A stretch of 64,000 nt of DNA. It comes from Flammeovirga aprica JL-4. GTDB taxonomy: Bacteria; Bacteroidota; Bacteroidia; Cytophagales; Flammeovirgaceae. The notes beneath the pieces are model-generated. The model searched no databases. It had not been told where the DNA came from and saw only the letters and a program-made list of their open reading frames with translations. The translations under genes were made by a program, and so were the position numbers. The stretch spans positions 1 through 64,000 of the forward strand of contig NZ_JABANE010000045.1 in the NCBI RefSeq assembly GCF_012844305.1, written 5' to 3'. Below are positions 52,929 to 61,000 of the stretch, piece after piece. How positions within the stretch are numbered: the first letter of the stretch is position 1; every line of letters begins with the position of its first letter.

Positions 52929-54530
52929 TTATATTTGCTGATAAGCAGGTAACGTTAAGAATTCAATGAAATCATCTGTTGTTACTAGATTATCAAATAT
53001 GTTTTTGGCTTCTTCGTATTTACCGTTGTTGAACTGCTCTTCACCCACGTAATTTTTGATGGTTTCCATGATCTCAGGAAGCAAACTTCTATAAAGCTCT
53101 GTGGTAATTAAAGTGCCGTCAGCTGTTGTCGCTTTATGTTTGATCCATTGCCAAACCTGTGTTCTTGAGATTTCAGCGGTAGCGGCATCTTCCATTAAAT
53201 TATAGATAGGTACTGCACCTTGACCATCTAACCATCTAGCGATATACTGAATTCCTACGTCAATGTTATTTTTCAATCCATCAATGGTAATCTCACCCTC
53301 AGGAACCTTCAAAAGATCTTCAGCTGTGATTTTCTTATGAGTGATTGGTTTTTTCAAGTTGTTAGGTCCTCCCATGTATCGATCAAAAACCTCTTTCGCA
53401 GTTTGAACTAATCCAGGGTGAGCAACCCAAGTACCATCATGCCCAGCCATTGCTTCACGCGTTTTATCTTTCGCTACTTTTTCAATCGCTCTCTGATTCG
53501 CTTTTTCATCGTCTTTGATTGGGATTTGCGCGGCCATGCCACCCATTGCAAAGGCACCTCTTTTGTGACAAGTTTGAATCAATAGCTCATAATATGATTT
53601 CATAAAATGAACTTTCATGGTCACTTGTGCTCTGTTGGGTAACATGTAGTTAGGGTCATTTCTAAACTTCTTGATGTAAGAAAAGATATAATCCCATCTT
53701 CCACAATTCAATCCTGCAGAGTGTTCTTTTAAAGCATAAAGAATCTCATCCATTTCAAAAGCAGCTAAGATTGTCTCAATCAATACTGTAGCTTTGATGC
53801 TCCCTTGAGGAATTTTTAAGTAATCTTGAGCGAAAACAAAAATGTCATTCCAAAGCCTTGCCTCCAAGTGACTTTCAATTTTAGGAAGGTAAAAATAAGG
53901 AGCACTTCCTTTTGCGATTAACGCATGAGCGTTATGGAAGAAATACAAACCGAAATCTACCAAACTGCCAGATGCAGGTTGACCATCAATGATAATGTGC
54001 TTTTCGATTAGATGCCATCCTCTCGGACGTACCATCAAAGTAGCTGTTTGAGCATTCAAGGTGTACTCTTTGCCAGTTTTCGGGTGAGTGTATTGAATGT
54101 CGCCTTTTACTGCATCTCTCAAATTGATTTGACCGTTGATGTTGTTATCCCAAGTAGGAGAGTTGGCATCTTCAAAGTCAGACATGAATACATTGGCACC
54201 ACTGTTCAATGCATTAATGATCATTTTGCGATCAACAGGACCGGTGATTTCCACTCTTCTGTCTTTTAAGTCATCCTTCACTTCAGCAACGGTCCATTGA
54301 CTGTTACGTATATAAGCCGTTTCCGCTAAAAAGTTAGGCCTTTTGCCTTCATCAATCATCTGTTGTCTCTTGATGCGTGCTTCCAAAAGAGCAATTCTCC
54401 TCTTGTTGAATTTCTCATGTAAACGGACTACAAACTCTAAAGCCTCTGGAGTTAGGATGTCTTCGAATTGTTTAGAAATTAAACCTTTAATCTCTAAATT
54501 TTCAAGCTGTGTTGTAGATTGTACTCTCAT
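52929..54530 (-). CDS. aceB: malate synthase A
   Basis: A 533-residue enzyme condensing glyoxylate and acetyl-CoA to malate. Motifs: D-F-E-D-A-N-S-P-T-W near 119-128, M-V-R-P-R-G-W-H near 165-172, G-L-N-C-G-R-W-D-Y-I-F-S near 271-282, G-H-D-G-T-W-V-A-H-P near 385-394 and a C-terminal helical cap. Length fits isoform A. First gene of the aceB-aceA operon; palindromic operator candidates lie 66 and 185 bp upstream. Confidence 0.95.
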   Translation of the reverse strand: MRVQSTTQLENLEIKGLISKQFEDILTPEALEFVVRLHEKFNKRRIALLEARIKRQQMIDEGKRPNFLAETAYIRNSQWTVAEVKDDLKDRRVEITGPVDRKMIINALNSGANVFMSDFEDANSPTWDNNINGQINLRDAVKGDIQYTHPKTGKEYTLNAQTATLMVRPRGWHLIEKHIIIDGQPASGSLVDFGLYFFHNAHALIAKGSAPYFYLPKIESHLEARLWNDIFVFAQDYLKIPQGSIKATVLIETILAAFEMDEILYALKEHSAGLNCGRWDYIFSYIKKFRNDPNYMLPNRAQVTMKVHFMKSYYELLIQTCHKRGAFAMGGMAAQIPIKDDEKANQRAIEKVAKDKTREAMAGHDGTWVAHPGLVQTAKEVFDRYMGGPNNLKKPITHKKITAEDLLKVPEGEITIDGLKNNIDVGIQYIARWLDGQGAVPIYNLMEDAATAEISRTQVWQWIKHKATTADGTLITTELYRSLLPEIMETIKNYVGEEQFNNGKYEEAKNIFDNLVTTDDFIEFLTLPAYQQI

Positions 54531-54564
54531 AGTATTTAAAGTTTCGTTTGGGTGAATGATGTCT

Positions 54565-54572
54565 CAAAGATA
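54565..54572 (-). promoter_or_regulatory. candidate -7 box of aceB
   Basis: On the minus strand TATCTTTG, exact TAnnTTTG, giving a start near 54558, about 28 bases before the ATG. No clear -33 box; instead the palindrome at 54596-54609 sits just upstream, where an activator could act. Confidence 0.35.
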
Positions 54573-54595
54573 TAAAAAGCGAATTGAATAAAAAA

Positions 54596-54609
54596 AGCGA
54601 AAATTCGCT
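54596..54609. promoter_or_regulatory. operator candidate 1 of the glyoxylate operon
   Basis: AGCGAA-AA-TTCGCT, arms perfectly inverted. Shares the core GCGAA / TTCGC with the site at 54715. Confidence 0.5.
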
Positions 54610-54714
54610 AGTGAATATACATTCATTTTATTAAAATATAAACAAAAAAATACGTATGTTGTAAATAAATATAAATATAGATTAATTAATATAATTAAAT
54701 AATGAATTAAAAAA

Positions 54715-54730
54715 TTGCGAAATTTCGCAA
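54715..54730. promoter_or_regulatory. operator candidate 2 of the glyoxylate operon
   Basis: TTGCGAAATTTCGCAA, a perfect 16-bp palindrome within A/T runs. Together with the half-length copy at 54596-54609 it suggests one dimeric regulator binding twice. Confidence 0.5.
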
Positions 54731-54975
54731 AAAAAATTAATTTTTATTTAAAACAAAACATATGTCATCTTTTGAGGTTTCTATTAACATATTTAGGAGA
54801 ATAGTTTTTGAAGTAAAAAAAATAATGTATTTTTATATAAGGGCTTCTTTTGTATTGGTTAAAAATGGAGTTGTCCTTTGGTTTATTTCTGTAGCAGTAT
54901 ACAGTTGTTTAAACTAATTGCTCTGTTGTCTTGTTTATTAAAATGAAGACCTATATTCACTGAACTTGAAAAAGC

Positions 54976-55632
54976 ATGCATATGAAACTTAAAATGACAC
55001 TAACCTATTTGATTTTTTTTATCATACCATTATCAGTAATTGGGCAAGAATTTCCTTCCGAATATTGGCATCAAGGAGAAGTAGATTTGACCAATGGTAA
55101 CTCAATGAGAGGAAGAGTGAAGTATTCTTTAGAAGAGGGAGTGGAGTCTATTCAAGTTATTGTCAATGGTGTGATCAAATCTTATGGAGCACAAAATGTG
55201 CAGTCGTTTGAAATTATGGATGCAATGACTAAAAGACAGAGAGTGTTCTTTTCACTGCCCTTCAAGAAATCAAAAGGTTATGTGAAGAATCACTTTTTTG
55301 AATTAATAGAAGAAGGAGAGCCTTATATATTATTTGCAAGAGAGAGAATAGCAGAAATTTCAGAGACATCCTATGATCCTTATTGGGGAAGTAATTTTAA
55401 TACACGTCGTAGAGTGCTGGTTCATGATTTTTATTTGATGGATATGTTTGCAGATATCCGACAGGTAGATATGAGAAAAGAAGAAACAATGCTGGCTTAC
55501 TTTGGAAAATACAAAGATAAAGTGAAAGCATTTATCAATATAAACAAGCTGGATTATAAAGACCGTGAAGATTTTCTTCAGATAGTCAGGTATTATGATT
55601 CGCTAGTCGAAACAAAAGAAATTTCAAATTAA
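54976..55632 (+). CDS. secreted hypothetical protein
   Basis: A 218-residue protein with a signal peptide (M-K-L-K-M-T-L-T-Y-L-I-F-F, cleavage after V-I-G near 24). The mature part has F-P-S-E-Y-W-H-Q-G-E-V-D-L-T-N-G and G-R-V-K-Y-S beta strands, then a charged helical end. No family recognised. ATG at 54982 is an alternative start. Confidence 0.6.
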   Translation: MHMKLKMTLTYLIFFIIPLSVIGQEFPSEYWHQGEVDLTNGNSMRGRVKYSLEEGVESIQVIVNGVIKSYGAQNVQSFEIMDAMTKRQRVFFSLPFKKSKGYVKNHFFELIEEGEPYILFARERIAEISETSYDPYWGSNFNTRRRVLVHDFYLMDMFADIRQVDMRKEETMLAYFGKYKDKVKAFININKLDYKDREDFLQIVRYYDSLVETKEISN

Positions 55633-55643
55633 AAAACTAAATT

Positions 55644-55671
55644 AGGGCTGTTAAATCAATAGCCCTTTTTT
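55644..55671 (+). terminator. rho-independent terminator
   Basis: AGGGCT (55644-55649) pairs with AGCCCT (55661-55666), then TTTTT. Ends the transcript of the 54976 gene. Confidence 0.75.
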
Positions 55672-55717
55672 AAGCATCATATTTAATGAATGCTTTTACT
55701 AAAAACAAAATATACGT

Positions 55718-56488
55718 ATGAAACCCTTAATTCTGATTTCCAATGATGATGGAATAACATCGAAAGGAATTAAATTTTTAGCAGACATTATGCGTGAACT
55801 TGGTGAGGTGGTTATCGTAGCACCCGACAGCCCTCAATCGGGACAAGGACATGCAATTACAATTGAAGACCCATTAAGATATCATAAGTCAGATTTATTT
55901 AGTGATTGGGGCATCGAGGCTTATCAGTGTTCCGGCACCCCAGCTGATTGTATTAAATTGGCAAAGAACCATATTTTACCTAAAAAACCTGACTTAGTAG
56001 TCAGTGGTGTTAATCATGGTAGTAACACATCCGTGAGTGTGTTGTACTCAGGGACAATGTCAGCGGCGTTAGAAGGTACTATAGAAGGTTTGCCAAGCGT
56101 TGGCTTTAGTGTTTGTGATTATAGTTACGATGCCGAGTTTGAACATACAAGAGAGTGGGTGAAGAAAGTAGCTCAATCTGTATTAGAGAACGGCTTGCCA
56201 CAAGGGACTGCATTGAATGTCAATTTCCCTAAATATAATGGAGAACCTATTAAAGGTATGAAAGTGGGAAGACAGGCGAAAGGGAGATGGCATGAACAGT
56301 TTGACGAAAGGGTAAACCCTAGCGGAAGAAAATACCTTTGGTTAACAGGTAAATTTGTGAATCCTGATACTTCTGAAGATACTGATGAGTTTGCGATCGA
56401 GCAAAATTATGGAAGTATTGTACCTACTAAAATAGACCTTACAGATTATAATTATCTGGAGGAATTAAAGGGTGTTTGGGAAGAGTAG
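55718..56488 (+). CDS. surE: 5'-nucleotidase SurE
   Basis: A 256-residue phosphatase of the SurE family: I-S-N-D-D-G-I near 7-13 (metal-binding Asp pair), D-S-P-Q-S-G near 37-42, G-T-P-A-D-C near 77-82, S-G-V-N-H-G-S-N near 97-104 and Y-S-G-T-M-S-A-A near 112-119. Hydrolyses nucleoside 5'/3'-monophosphates; typical in stationary-phase stress. Single gene. Confidence 0.95.
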   Translation: MKPLILISNDDGITSKGIKFLADIMRELGEVVIVAPDSPQSGQGHAITIEDPLRYHKSDLFSDWGIEAYQCSGTPADCIKLAKNHILPKKPDLVVSGVNHGSNTSVSVLYSGTMSAALEGTIEGLPSVGFSVCDYSYDAEFEHTREWVKKVAQSVLENGLPQGTALNVNFPKYNGEPIKGMKVGRQAKGRWHEQFDERVNPSGRKYLWLTGKFVNPDTSEDTDEFAIEQNYGSIVPTKIDLTDYNYLEELKGVWEE

Positions 56489-56496
56489 ACCTATAT

Positions 56497-56628
56497 TAGA
56501 GTTAAGAGTGTGAAAAGTGTAGTTGGTTTTATAGTAAACTATCATTCTTTAAACGTGCAATCATTATTTTGATGATAAATATACATGCGATCTTAATTCT
56601 TAACTTTTAACTATTAACACACTCGAAT
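56497..56628. repeat. palindrome of the GTTAAGAGTTAA family, surE 3' end
   Basis: Left part GAGTTAAGAGTGTG (56500-56513) and right part AATTCTTAACTTTTAACTATTAACACACTC (to about 56625) are inverted with imperfections. Same words as in 36683-36824 and at 17295-17326, again directly after a stop codon. Confidence 0.45.
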
Positions 56629-56708
56629 AGTTTACATTTATTATTTGAAGAATTTCTTCCTATTATTCAGTGTGTTAATAAAAGAATTTCTTGTGAGGTT
56701 ATTTTTGG

Positions 56709-56740
56709 TTTGTTTTCTATCAATTAACCTTGCATATTTG
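56709..56740 (+). promoter_or_regulatory. promoter of the tRNA-Leu array
   Basis: TTTG (56709-56712), 20 bases, then CATATTTG (56733-56740), close to the Bacteroidota consensus TTTG-N20-TAnnTTTG with one mismatch. Start near 56747, 37 bases before the first tRNA. Confidence 0.5.
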
Positions 56741-56783
56741 CATCGCTTTAAACGAAAAGCATGTACGAAATATAGAATGAACC

Positions 56784-56866
56784 GCCTAGGTGGTGGAATT
56801 GGTAGACACGCTAGACTCAAAATCTTGTGAGCTTTGCTCGTGTGGGTTCGAGTCCCACCCTAGGTA
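56784..56866 (+). tRNA. tRNA-Leu(CAA), copy 1
   Basis: An 83-base class II tRNA. Acceptor GCCTAGG pairs with CCTAGGT (G1-T72 wobble); D arm GGAATTGGTAGACAC; anticodon loop CTCAAAA with anticodon CAA; long variable arm GAGCTTTGCTC; T loop TTCGAGT; discriminator A73. CCA is not encoded. The 2nd anticodon-stem pair is T-T. Reads UUG. Confidence 0.9.
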
Positions 56867-56889
56867 CTACGTTCATTTTTTATATTTTC

Positions 56890-56972
56890 GCTTGAGTGGT
56901 GGAATTGGTAGACACGCTAGACTCAAAATCTTGTGAGCTTTGCTCGTGTGGGTTCGAGTCCCACCTCAAGTA
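56890..56972 (+). tRNA. tRNA-Leu(CAA), copy 2
   Basis: Same core as copy 1, 23 bp after it. The acceptor is GCTTGAG with CTCAAGT, differing from copy 1 at three pairs with full compensation. Confidence 0.9.
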
Positions 56973-57008
56973 CATTTTGTCCATATTGAAGAAATTAAAA
57001 AACAATTT

Positions 57009-57091
57009 GCCTAGGTGGTGGAATTGGTAGACACGCTAGACTCAAAATCTTGTGAGCTTTGCTCGTGTGGGTTCGAGTCCCACCCTAGGTA
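57009..57091 (+). tRNA. tRNA-Leu(CAA), copy 3
   Basis: Identical to copy 1 including the acceptor stem GCCTAGG / CCTAGGT, 36 bp after copy 2. Confidence 0.9.
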
Positions 57092-57114
57092 CTACGATTG
57101 TTTTTTTAATTTCC

Positions 57115-57197
57115 GCCTGGGTGGTGGAATTGGTAGACACGCTAGACTCAAAATCTTGTGAGCTTTGCTCGTGTGGGTTCGAGTCCCACCCCAGGTA
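57115..57197 (+). tRNA. tRNA-Leu(CAA), copy 4
   Basis: Same core, acceptor GCCTGGG with CCCAGGT, one compensatory pair change relative to copy 1 (A5-T68 to G5-C68). 23 bp after copy 3. Confidence 0.9.
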
Positions 57198-57202
57198 CTC
57201 AA

Positions 57203-57235
57203 AAAGCATTGGTAGAAATATCAATGCTTTTTTTA
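57203..57235 (+). terminator. rho-independent terminator of the tRNA array
   Basis: AAAGCATTG (57203-57211) pairs with CAATGCTTT (57222-57230), then TTTT. Lies 5 bp after the last tRNA. Confidence 0.85.
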
Positions 57236-57627
57236 TTGCTTAAATTTTTCCACTAAGCTTATTTTAAATACTCCAATTTAGGCAAGATAAGAATTGTCAC
57301 ATGCGATCATTTTAGTTGTAATCTATAAGTAGGGTTGCAAAATGAATCGATGCTTTGGAATGCTAGCTTTATAAGGCTTTAATTGATATGAATTTTGTGA
57401 TTTTTGAAGAGGTAAACAATTAAAAAAATATAGAATCCCTTCGTACATTTCCGCAGCTTTCACTGTCTATTATAAGTGAAGATTATTTAAAATATTTCAA
57501 TTGATTAAAGTTTTAAAGGCAGTGTTTACAATAATTAACAGCTATATTTAGATGTCTTTAACAAAAGTTGAAAAATAGTTAAAATTAAACGTAAAAAAGT
57601 CCTATCTTTGTTTACGTGAATGATAGA
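57236..57627. other. gene-free stretch
   Basis: No gene or repeat recognised. At its end, TATCTTTG (57603-57610) fits the -7 consensus and would start transcription near 57617, just before the ATG at 57628. Confidence 0.4.
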
Positions 57628-58038
57628 ATGTACATGTCAATAAGAAATTTCATATATGGATTGTTTTTACTACTGTTTATCAGTTGTGAAGAGGAAGCGA
57701 TTGAAGAGTCGCTTGCTGAGGATCTGTTGTATGTGAAAAAATATGAGTTGACGTATTCTCAACCTCTGAAATTAGATACTTTTAGTGCCGAATTATCAGG
57801 GGATGATTTGAACTCTTCTATACTTCATTTTAAAATTGTCCGCTTTGATGGTATGCTTCTTTATGAAGAGTATGTGGATGGTGAGAATGTGATCGGAGAC
57901 GATGAAGATCTGGACAGTTTAGATATTGATACAAGAAACAAACTAGTGCATAGTAGGGTAGATAATTTCCTTCATGACAAGGCAGAGGTAATTATTCTGT
58001 TGGAGAAATTGAGACCTAAAGTTAAAGCAGGTTTGTAA
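57628..58038 (+). CDS. lipoprotein, hypothetical
   Basis: A protein of 136 residues from ATG 57628 (or 134 from 57634; the GTG at 57616 lies near the predicted transcript start, so it is unlikely). Lipobox F-I-S-C, then an acidic mature part of E-E-E and D-D-E-D-L-D runs. No family recognised. Outer membrane lipoprotein. Confidence 0.55.
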   Translation: MYMSIRNFIYGLFLLLFISCEEEAIEESLAEDLLYVKKYELTYSQPLKLDTFSAELSGDDLNSSILHFKIVRFDGMLLYEEYVDGENVIGDDEDLDSLDIDTRNKLVHSRVDNFLHDKAEVIILLEKLRPKVKAGL

Positions 58039-58056
58039 AGAATATAAATAACAAAA

Positions 58057-58089
58057 AAACCTTCTCATTTAAAATGGGAAGGTTTTTTT
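58057..58089 (+). terminator. rho-independent terminator
   Basis: AAACCTTCTCATTT (58057-58070) pairs with AATGGGAAGGTTT, then a T run. It is directly followed by the second copy of the 163-bp element. Confidence 0.8.
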
Positions 58090-58252
58090 ATGCAGTTGCA
58101 CGTTTAAAATAGAGATAAGTTGGATTATTATTTTTTAGTCTAATCAAGGCAGGATAGAAGAGCATAGCCGAAGCTACGTGATGATATTCTAACGAAGAGT
58201 AGGCTAAAAAAGAAAACCCAAAACTTCCGATTTTAATTGTACAACTGCTTAT
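58090..58252 (-). repeat. 163-bp hairpin-forming repeat element, copy 2 (inverted)
   Basis: Reverse complement of the element at 45702-45864, same length, about 90% identical. Its apical hairpin is CATAGC-CGAA-GCTACG on the plus strand, or CGTAGC-TTCG-GCTATG on the minus, with a G-T pair replacing A-T of copy 1. Located between a terminator and hisD. Confidence 0.85.
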
Positions 58253-58268
58253 GTATTCAAAAAAGTGC

Positions 58269-59549
58269 CTAGCACTCGTTTAATCTTACTGTGATGGCAT
58301 TTTTATGAGCCTCTAGTTCTTCAGCAGCAGCCATTCTTTCCACGTGAGGTCCTAAAGCTTTTAAACCCTCTTTGTCGATCTTCTGGAAAGTTATTTTTCT
58401 ATAATAGCTATCTAAAGATACGCCAGAGTAGTTTTTCGCATAACCATAAGTTGGTAAAGTATGGTTTGTGCCAGAAGCATAATCGCCAGCTGATTCAGGA
58501 GTGTAATGTCCCACAAATACAGAACCAGCATTAATGATTTTCTCAGCTACTTCCTCTGCATTGTCTAATGACAAAATAAGGTGTTCAGCAGCATATTCAT
58601 TGACAAGCTCCAGGGCAGTATTTTCATCTTCGATTAAGAAGCTTCTGCTGTTATTTAAAGCCTTTTTAGCAATCTCTTGACGAGGTAGTACAGCAAGTTG
58701 CTTTTCCAGCTCCTCTTCTGTCTTGCGGATGGTATCCTCAGAAGTAGAGACTAAAATAACCTGACTGTCAGTACCGTGTTCAGCTTGAGATAATAAGTCA
58801 GCAGCAATAAATGAAGGATGTGCAGTATCATCTGCCCATACTAAAACTTCAGAAGGGCCTGCAGGCATATCGATCGCAATACCTTCTTTAGTGGCTAATT
58901 GTTTAGCTGCTGTTACGTACTGGTTTCCTGGACCAAAAATCTTTGAAACTTTAGGAATGCTTTCAGTACCGTAAGTCATGGCAGCAATAGCTTGAGCACC
59001 ACCCACTTTAAATACTTTTGTCAAACCAATTTTTTGAGCTGCATATAAAATTGCAGGGTGGATTTTTCCTTTAGAATTAGGAGGAGTACATAAAAATACT
59101 TCTTCACAACCTGCAATCAATGCTGGCGCACCAATCATTATAACAGTGGAGAAAAGTGGGGCTGTACCGCCAGGAATATAAAGGCCTACTTTTTGAATAG
59201 GAACACTTTTCCTCCAGCACTGAATCCCTTTCATTGTTTCCACTTTCAACGTTTCCGTTTTTTGAGCGGCATGAAACTTAGTAATGTTTTCAATAGCAAT
59301 TGAAATGGATTCTTTTAGTTCAGGGGCAACTAATTTCTCAGCTTCCGCAAATTCCTCTTCAGAAACTAAAAAAGAATCAATGTCAGCTCTGTCAAATTGT
59401 AGAGAAAAAGCACGTAAAGCAGCGTCACCTTCATTTTGTACAGCTTTAAGGATAGGCTGTACTTGTTTTTCGATTTCCTCAATACTCATTGCAGGTCTTA
59501 GTAACAACTCTGACCATTCTGATTTTGAGGGGTTTTTATATAATTTCAT
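58269..59549 (-). CDS. hisD: histidinol dehydrogenase
   Basis: A 426-residue enzyme oxidising L-histidinol to L-histidine with two NAD+. Motifs: V-G-L-Y-I-P-G-G-T-A near 120-129, G-P-G-N-Q-Y-V near 202-208, M-P-A-G-P-S-E-V near 226-233, Q-A-E-H-G-T-D-S near 252-259 (zinc ligands Q and H) and H-Y-T-P-E-S-A-G-D-Y-A-S-G-T-N-H near 345-360. Length is normal. Downstream of hisG with a terminator-like stem between. Confidence 0.95.
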   Translation of the reverse strand: MKLYKNPSKSEWSELLLRPAMSIEEIEKQVQPILKAVQNEGDAALRAFSLQFDRADIDSFLVSEEEFAEAEKLVAPELKESISIAIENITKFHAAQKTETLKVETMKGIQCWRKSVPIQKVGLYIPGGTAPLFSTVIMIGAPALIAGCEEVFLCTPPNSKGKIHPAILYAAQKIGLTKVFKVGGAQAIAAMTYGTESIPKVSKIFGPGNQYVTAAKQLATKEGIAIDMPAGPSEVLVWADDTAHPSFIAADLLSQAEHGTDSQVILVSTSEDTIRKTEEELEKQLAVLPRQEIAKKALNNSRSFLIEDENTALELVNEYAAEHLILSLDNAEEVAEKIINAGSVFVGHYTPESAGDYASGTNHTLPTYGYAKNYSGVSLDSYYRKITFQKIDKEGLKALGPHVERMAAAEELEAHKNAITVRLNEC

Positions 59550-59580
59550 AATTCGTCTTCTTTAGAAGAGAAGTATGATA

Positions 59581-59626
59581 GAATAAAAAGAAGTTATGAT
59601 GAATGATAATAATCCATCATAACTTC
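59581..59626 (-). terminator. stem-loop between hisG and hisD
   Basis: GAAGTTATGATG (59590-59601) inverts at CATCATAACTTC (59615-59626). On the minus strand it is followed by CTTTTTATTC, so it can act as terminator or attenuator after hisG. Confidence 0.7.
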
Positions 59627-59637
59627 AAAACTAATTT

Positions 59638-60495
59638 TTATAAAATCATCTTCTCGATTGGAACAACAAGAATACCTTCAGCACCAGCTGCTTTCAGTTC
59701 TTCGATTTTTGACCAGAAATCATCTTCCGCAATTACTGTGTGTACAGAAACGAAATCTTCATCTGCCAAAGGAAGGATAGAAGGGCTGCGCATTCCAGGT
59801 AATAAGTTCAAGATAGTGTCCAAGTTTTCTTTAGGAGCATTTAAAAGAATGTACTTGTTATTGTCAGCAGTTTGTAAAGCATTGATTCTAAACATTAACT
59901 GATCAATAATTTCTTTTTTCTCTGCAGAAAGACCAGGAGTAGCAATTAATAATGCTTCCGACTTGAAGATGCTTTCTACTTCTTTCAAGTTGTTTTGCAT
60001 TAATGTACTACCTGTACTTACTAAGTCACAGATAGCATCAGCTAAACCAATATTTGGAGCGATTTCCACTGATCCTGAGATCTCGTGAATATCACATTTT
60101 ACACCTTTTTCCGTTAAGAAATCTCCTAAAATTTTAGGGTAAGAAGTAGCAATACTTTTACCGTCTAAATCTTGAATACCATTGTACTCTTGTTCCTTAG
60201 GAATAGCGATTGAAAGTCGACATTTTGAAAACCCAAGATGATGGATAGTGTCAACGTTTTTGTCTTTTTCAACAGCCTCGTTGGCACCGACAATGCCAAG
60301 GTCAGCTACGCCATCTTGGACGTATCCTGGAATGTCATCGTCTCTTAGGAATAAAAATTCTAGAGGGAAATTGCTTGCTTCCGCTTTTAAAGCTCCCTTC
60401 ATTCTAGGAATTTTGATTCCGCATTGACGGATTAAGTTAAGTGAACCATCACTCAACCTTCCTGACTTTTGGATTGCAATCTTAAGTTTTTGCAT
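59638..60495 (-). CDS. hisG: ATP phosphoribosyltransferase, long form
   Basis: A 285-residue enzyme, first step of histidine synthesis (ATP + PRPP to PR-ATP). Q-K-S-G-R-L-S-D-G near 9-17, V-A-D-L-G-I-V-G near 64-71, the PRPP loop I-C-D-L-V-S-T-G-S-T-L near 149-159, and a C-terminal ACT-like regulatory domain (about 210-285) binding histidine, which identifies the long, self-sufficient form without HisZ. A leader of about 110 bases with two hairpins precedes it. Confidence 0.95.
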   Translation of the reverse strand: MQKLKIAIQKSGRLSDGSLNLIRQCGIKIPRMKGALKAEASNFPLEFLFLRDDDIPGYVQDGVADLGIVGANEAVEKDKNVDTIHHLGFSKCRLSIAIPKEQEYNGIQDLDGKSIATSYPKILGDFLTEKGVKCDIHEISGSVEIAPNIGLADAICDLVSTGSTLMQNNLKEVESIFKSEALLIATPGLSAEKKEIIDQLMFRINALQTADNNKYILLNAPKENLDTILNLLPGMRSPSILPLADEDFVSVHTVIAEDDFWSKIEELKAAGAEGILVVPIEKMIL

Positions 60496-60514
60496 AATCT
60501 TTGAATTGTGTCTT

Positions 60515-60618
60515 ACACTTTTAGTGTTTACACACGAAGTGTTAAATTGTTCATCTAGTTTTACAATGAGGTGATAATATAGTACCTCACTCTAATATTA
60601 AATTTCACATCAAAGCTA
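60515..60618 (-). promoter_or_regulatory. hisG leader with two small hairpins and -7 box
   Basis: On the minus strand TAGCTTTG (60611-60618) fits the -7 consensus, with a possible TTTG 23 bases further upstream. The predicted leader contains ACACTTCGTGT (60532-60542) and ACACTAAAAGTGT (60515-60527) hairpins shortly before the ATG. Confidence 0.3.
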
Positions 60619-61000
60619 CTTATTTTTTTACAGAATCGTATCAAAAAAATAGATTAATCGACATATTTATAAAAAATTAATCTATCGCTTGATAATTGTG
60701 GATTTAAATCATTGATAATAAGAGCTTGTGCGATTCATTTAAATTCTTTTAAAATTTTTTCTTCTTATTAATGTAACATTCTTTACGCTGTGTAAAGGAA
60801 TGATCATCGTTCTTAGATTTCTAAAAAAGGACTTTTTTGGCCCTATTTTTATGTTTTATAAAGGATATAGAAGAAATGAATGTCTATAAAGCTTTTAATA
60901 AACTATTATAATATTCATTTTTGTTTAAATTAATAGTAAAACATCTATTCTATTGAATTACGAAAAAAAGATAAACCCTAAAAATATATTTTTTAAAGCA
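60619..61000. other. divergent intergenic stretch
   Basis: Between hisG and the TPR gene, read divergently. AT-rich, no gene recognised beyond the hisG leader. Confidence 0.4.

Noticed and set aside
56645..56830. 61-codon open frame before the first tRNA
   Set aside because: It overlaps the tRNA promoter and the 5' half of tRNA-Leu copy 1, so it is a chance frame.
56784..57197. CRISPR-like or simple tandem repeat
   Set aside because: Repeats are full tRNA-Leu genes with cloverleaf structure and spacers of 23-36 bp with no CRISPR pattern.
57042..57243. Open frames of about 60 codons on both strands in the tRNA array
   Set aside because: They run through tRNA copies 3 and 4 and reflect the repeated tRNA sequence.
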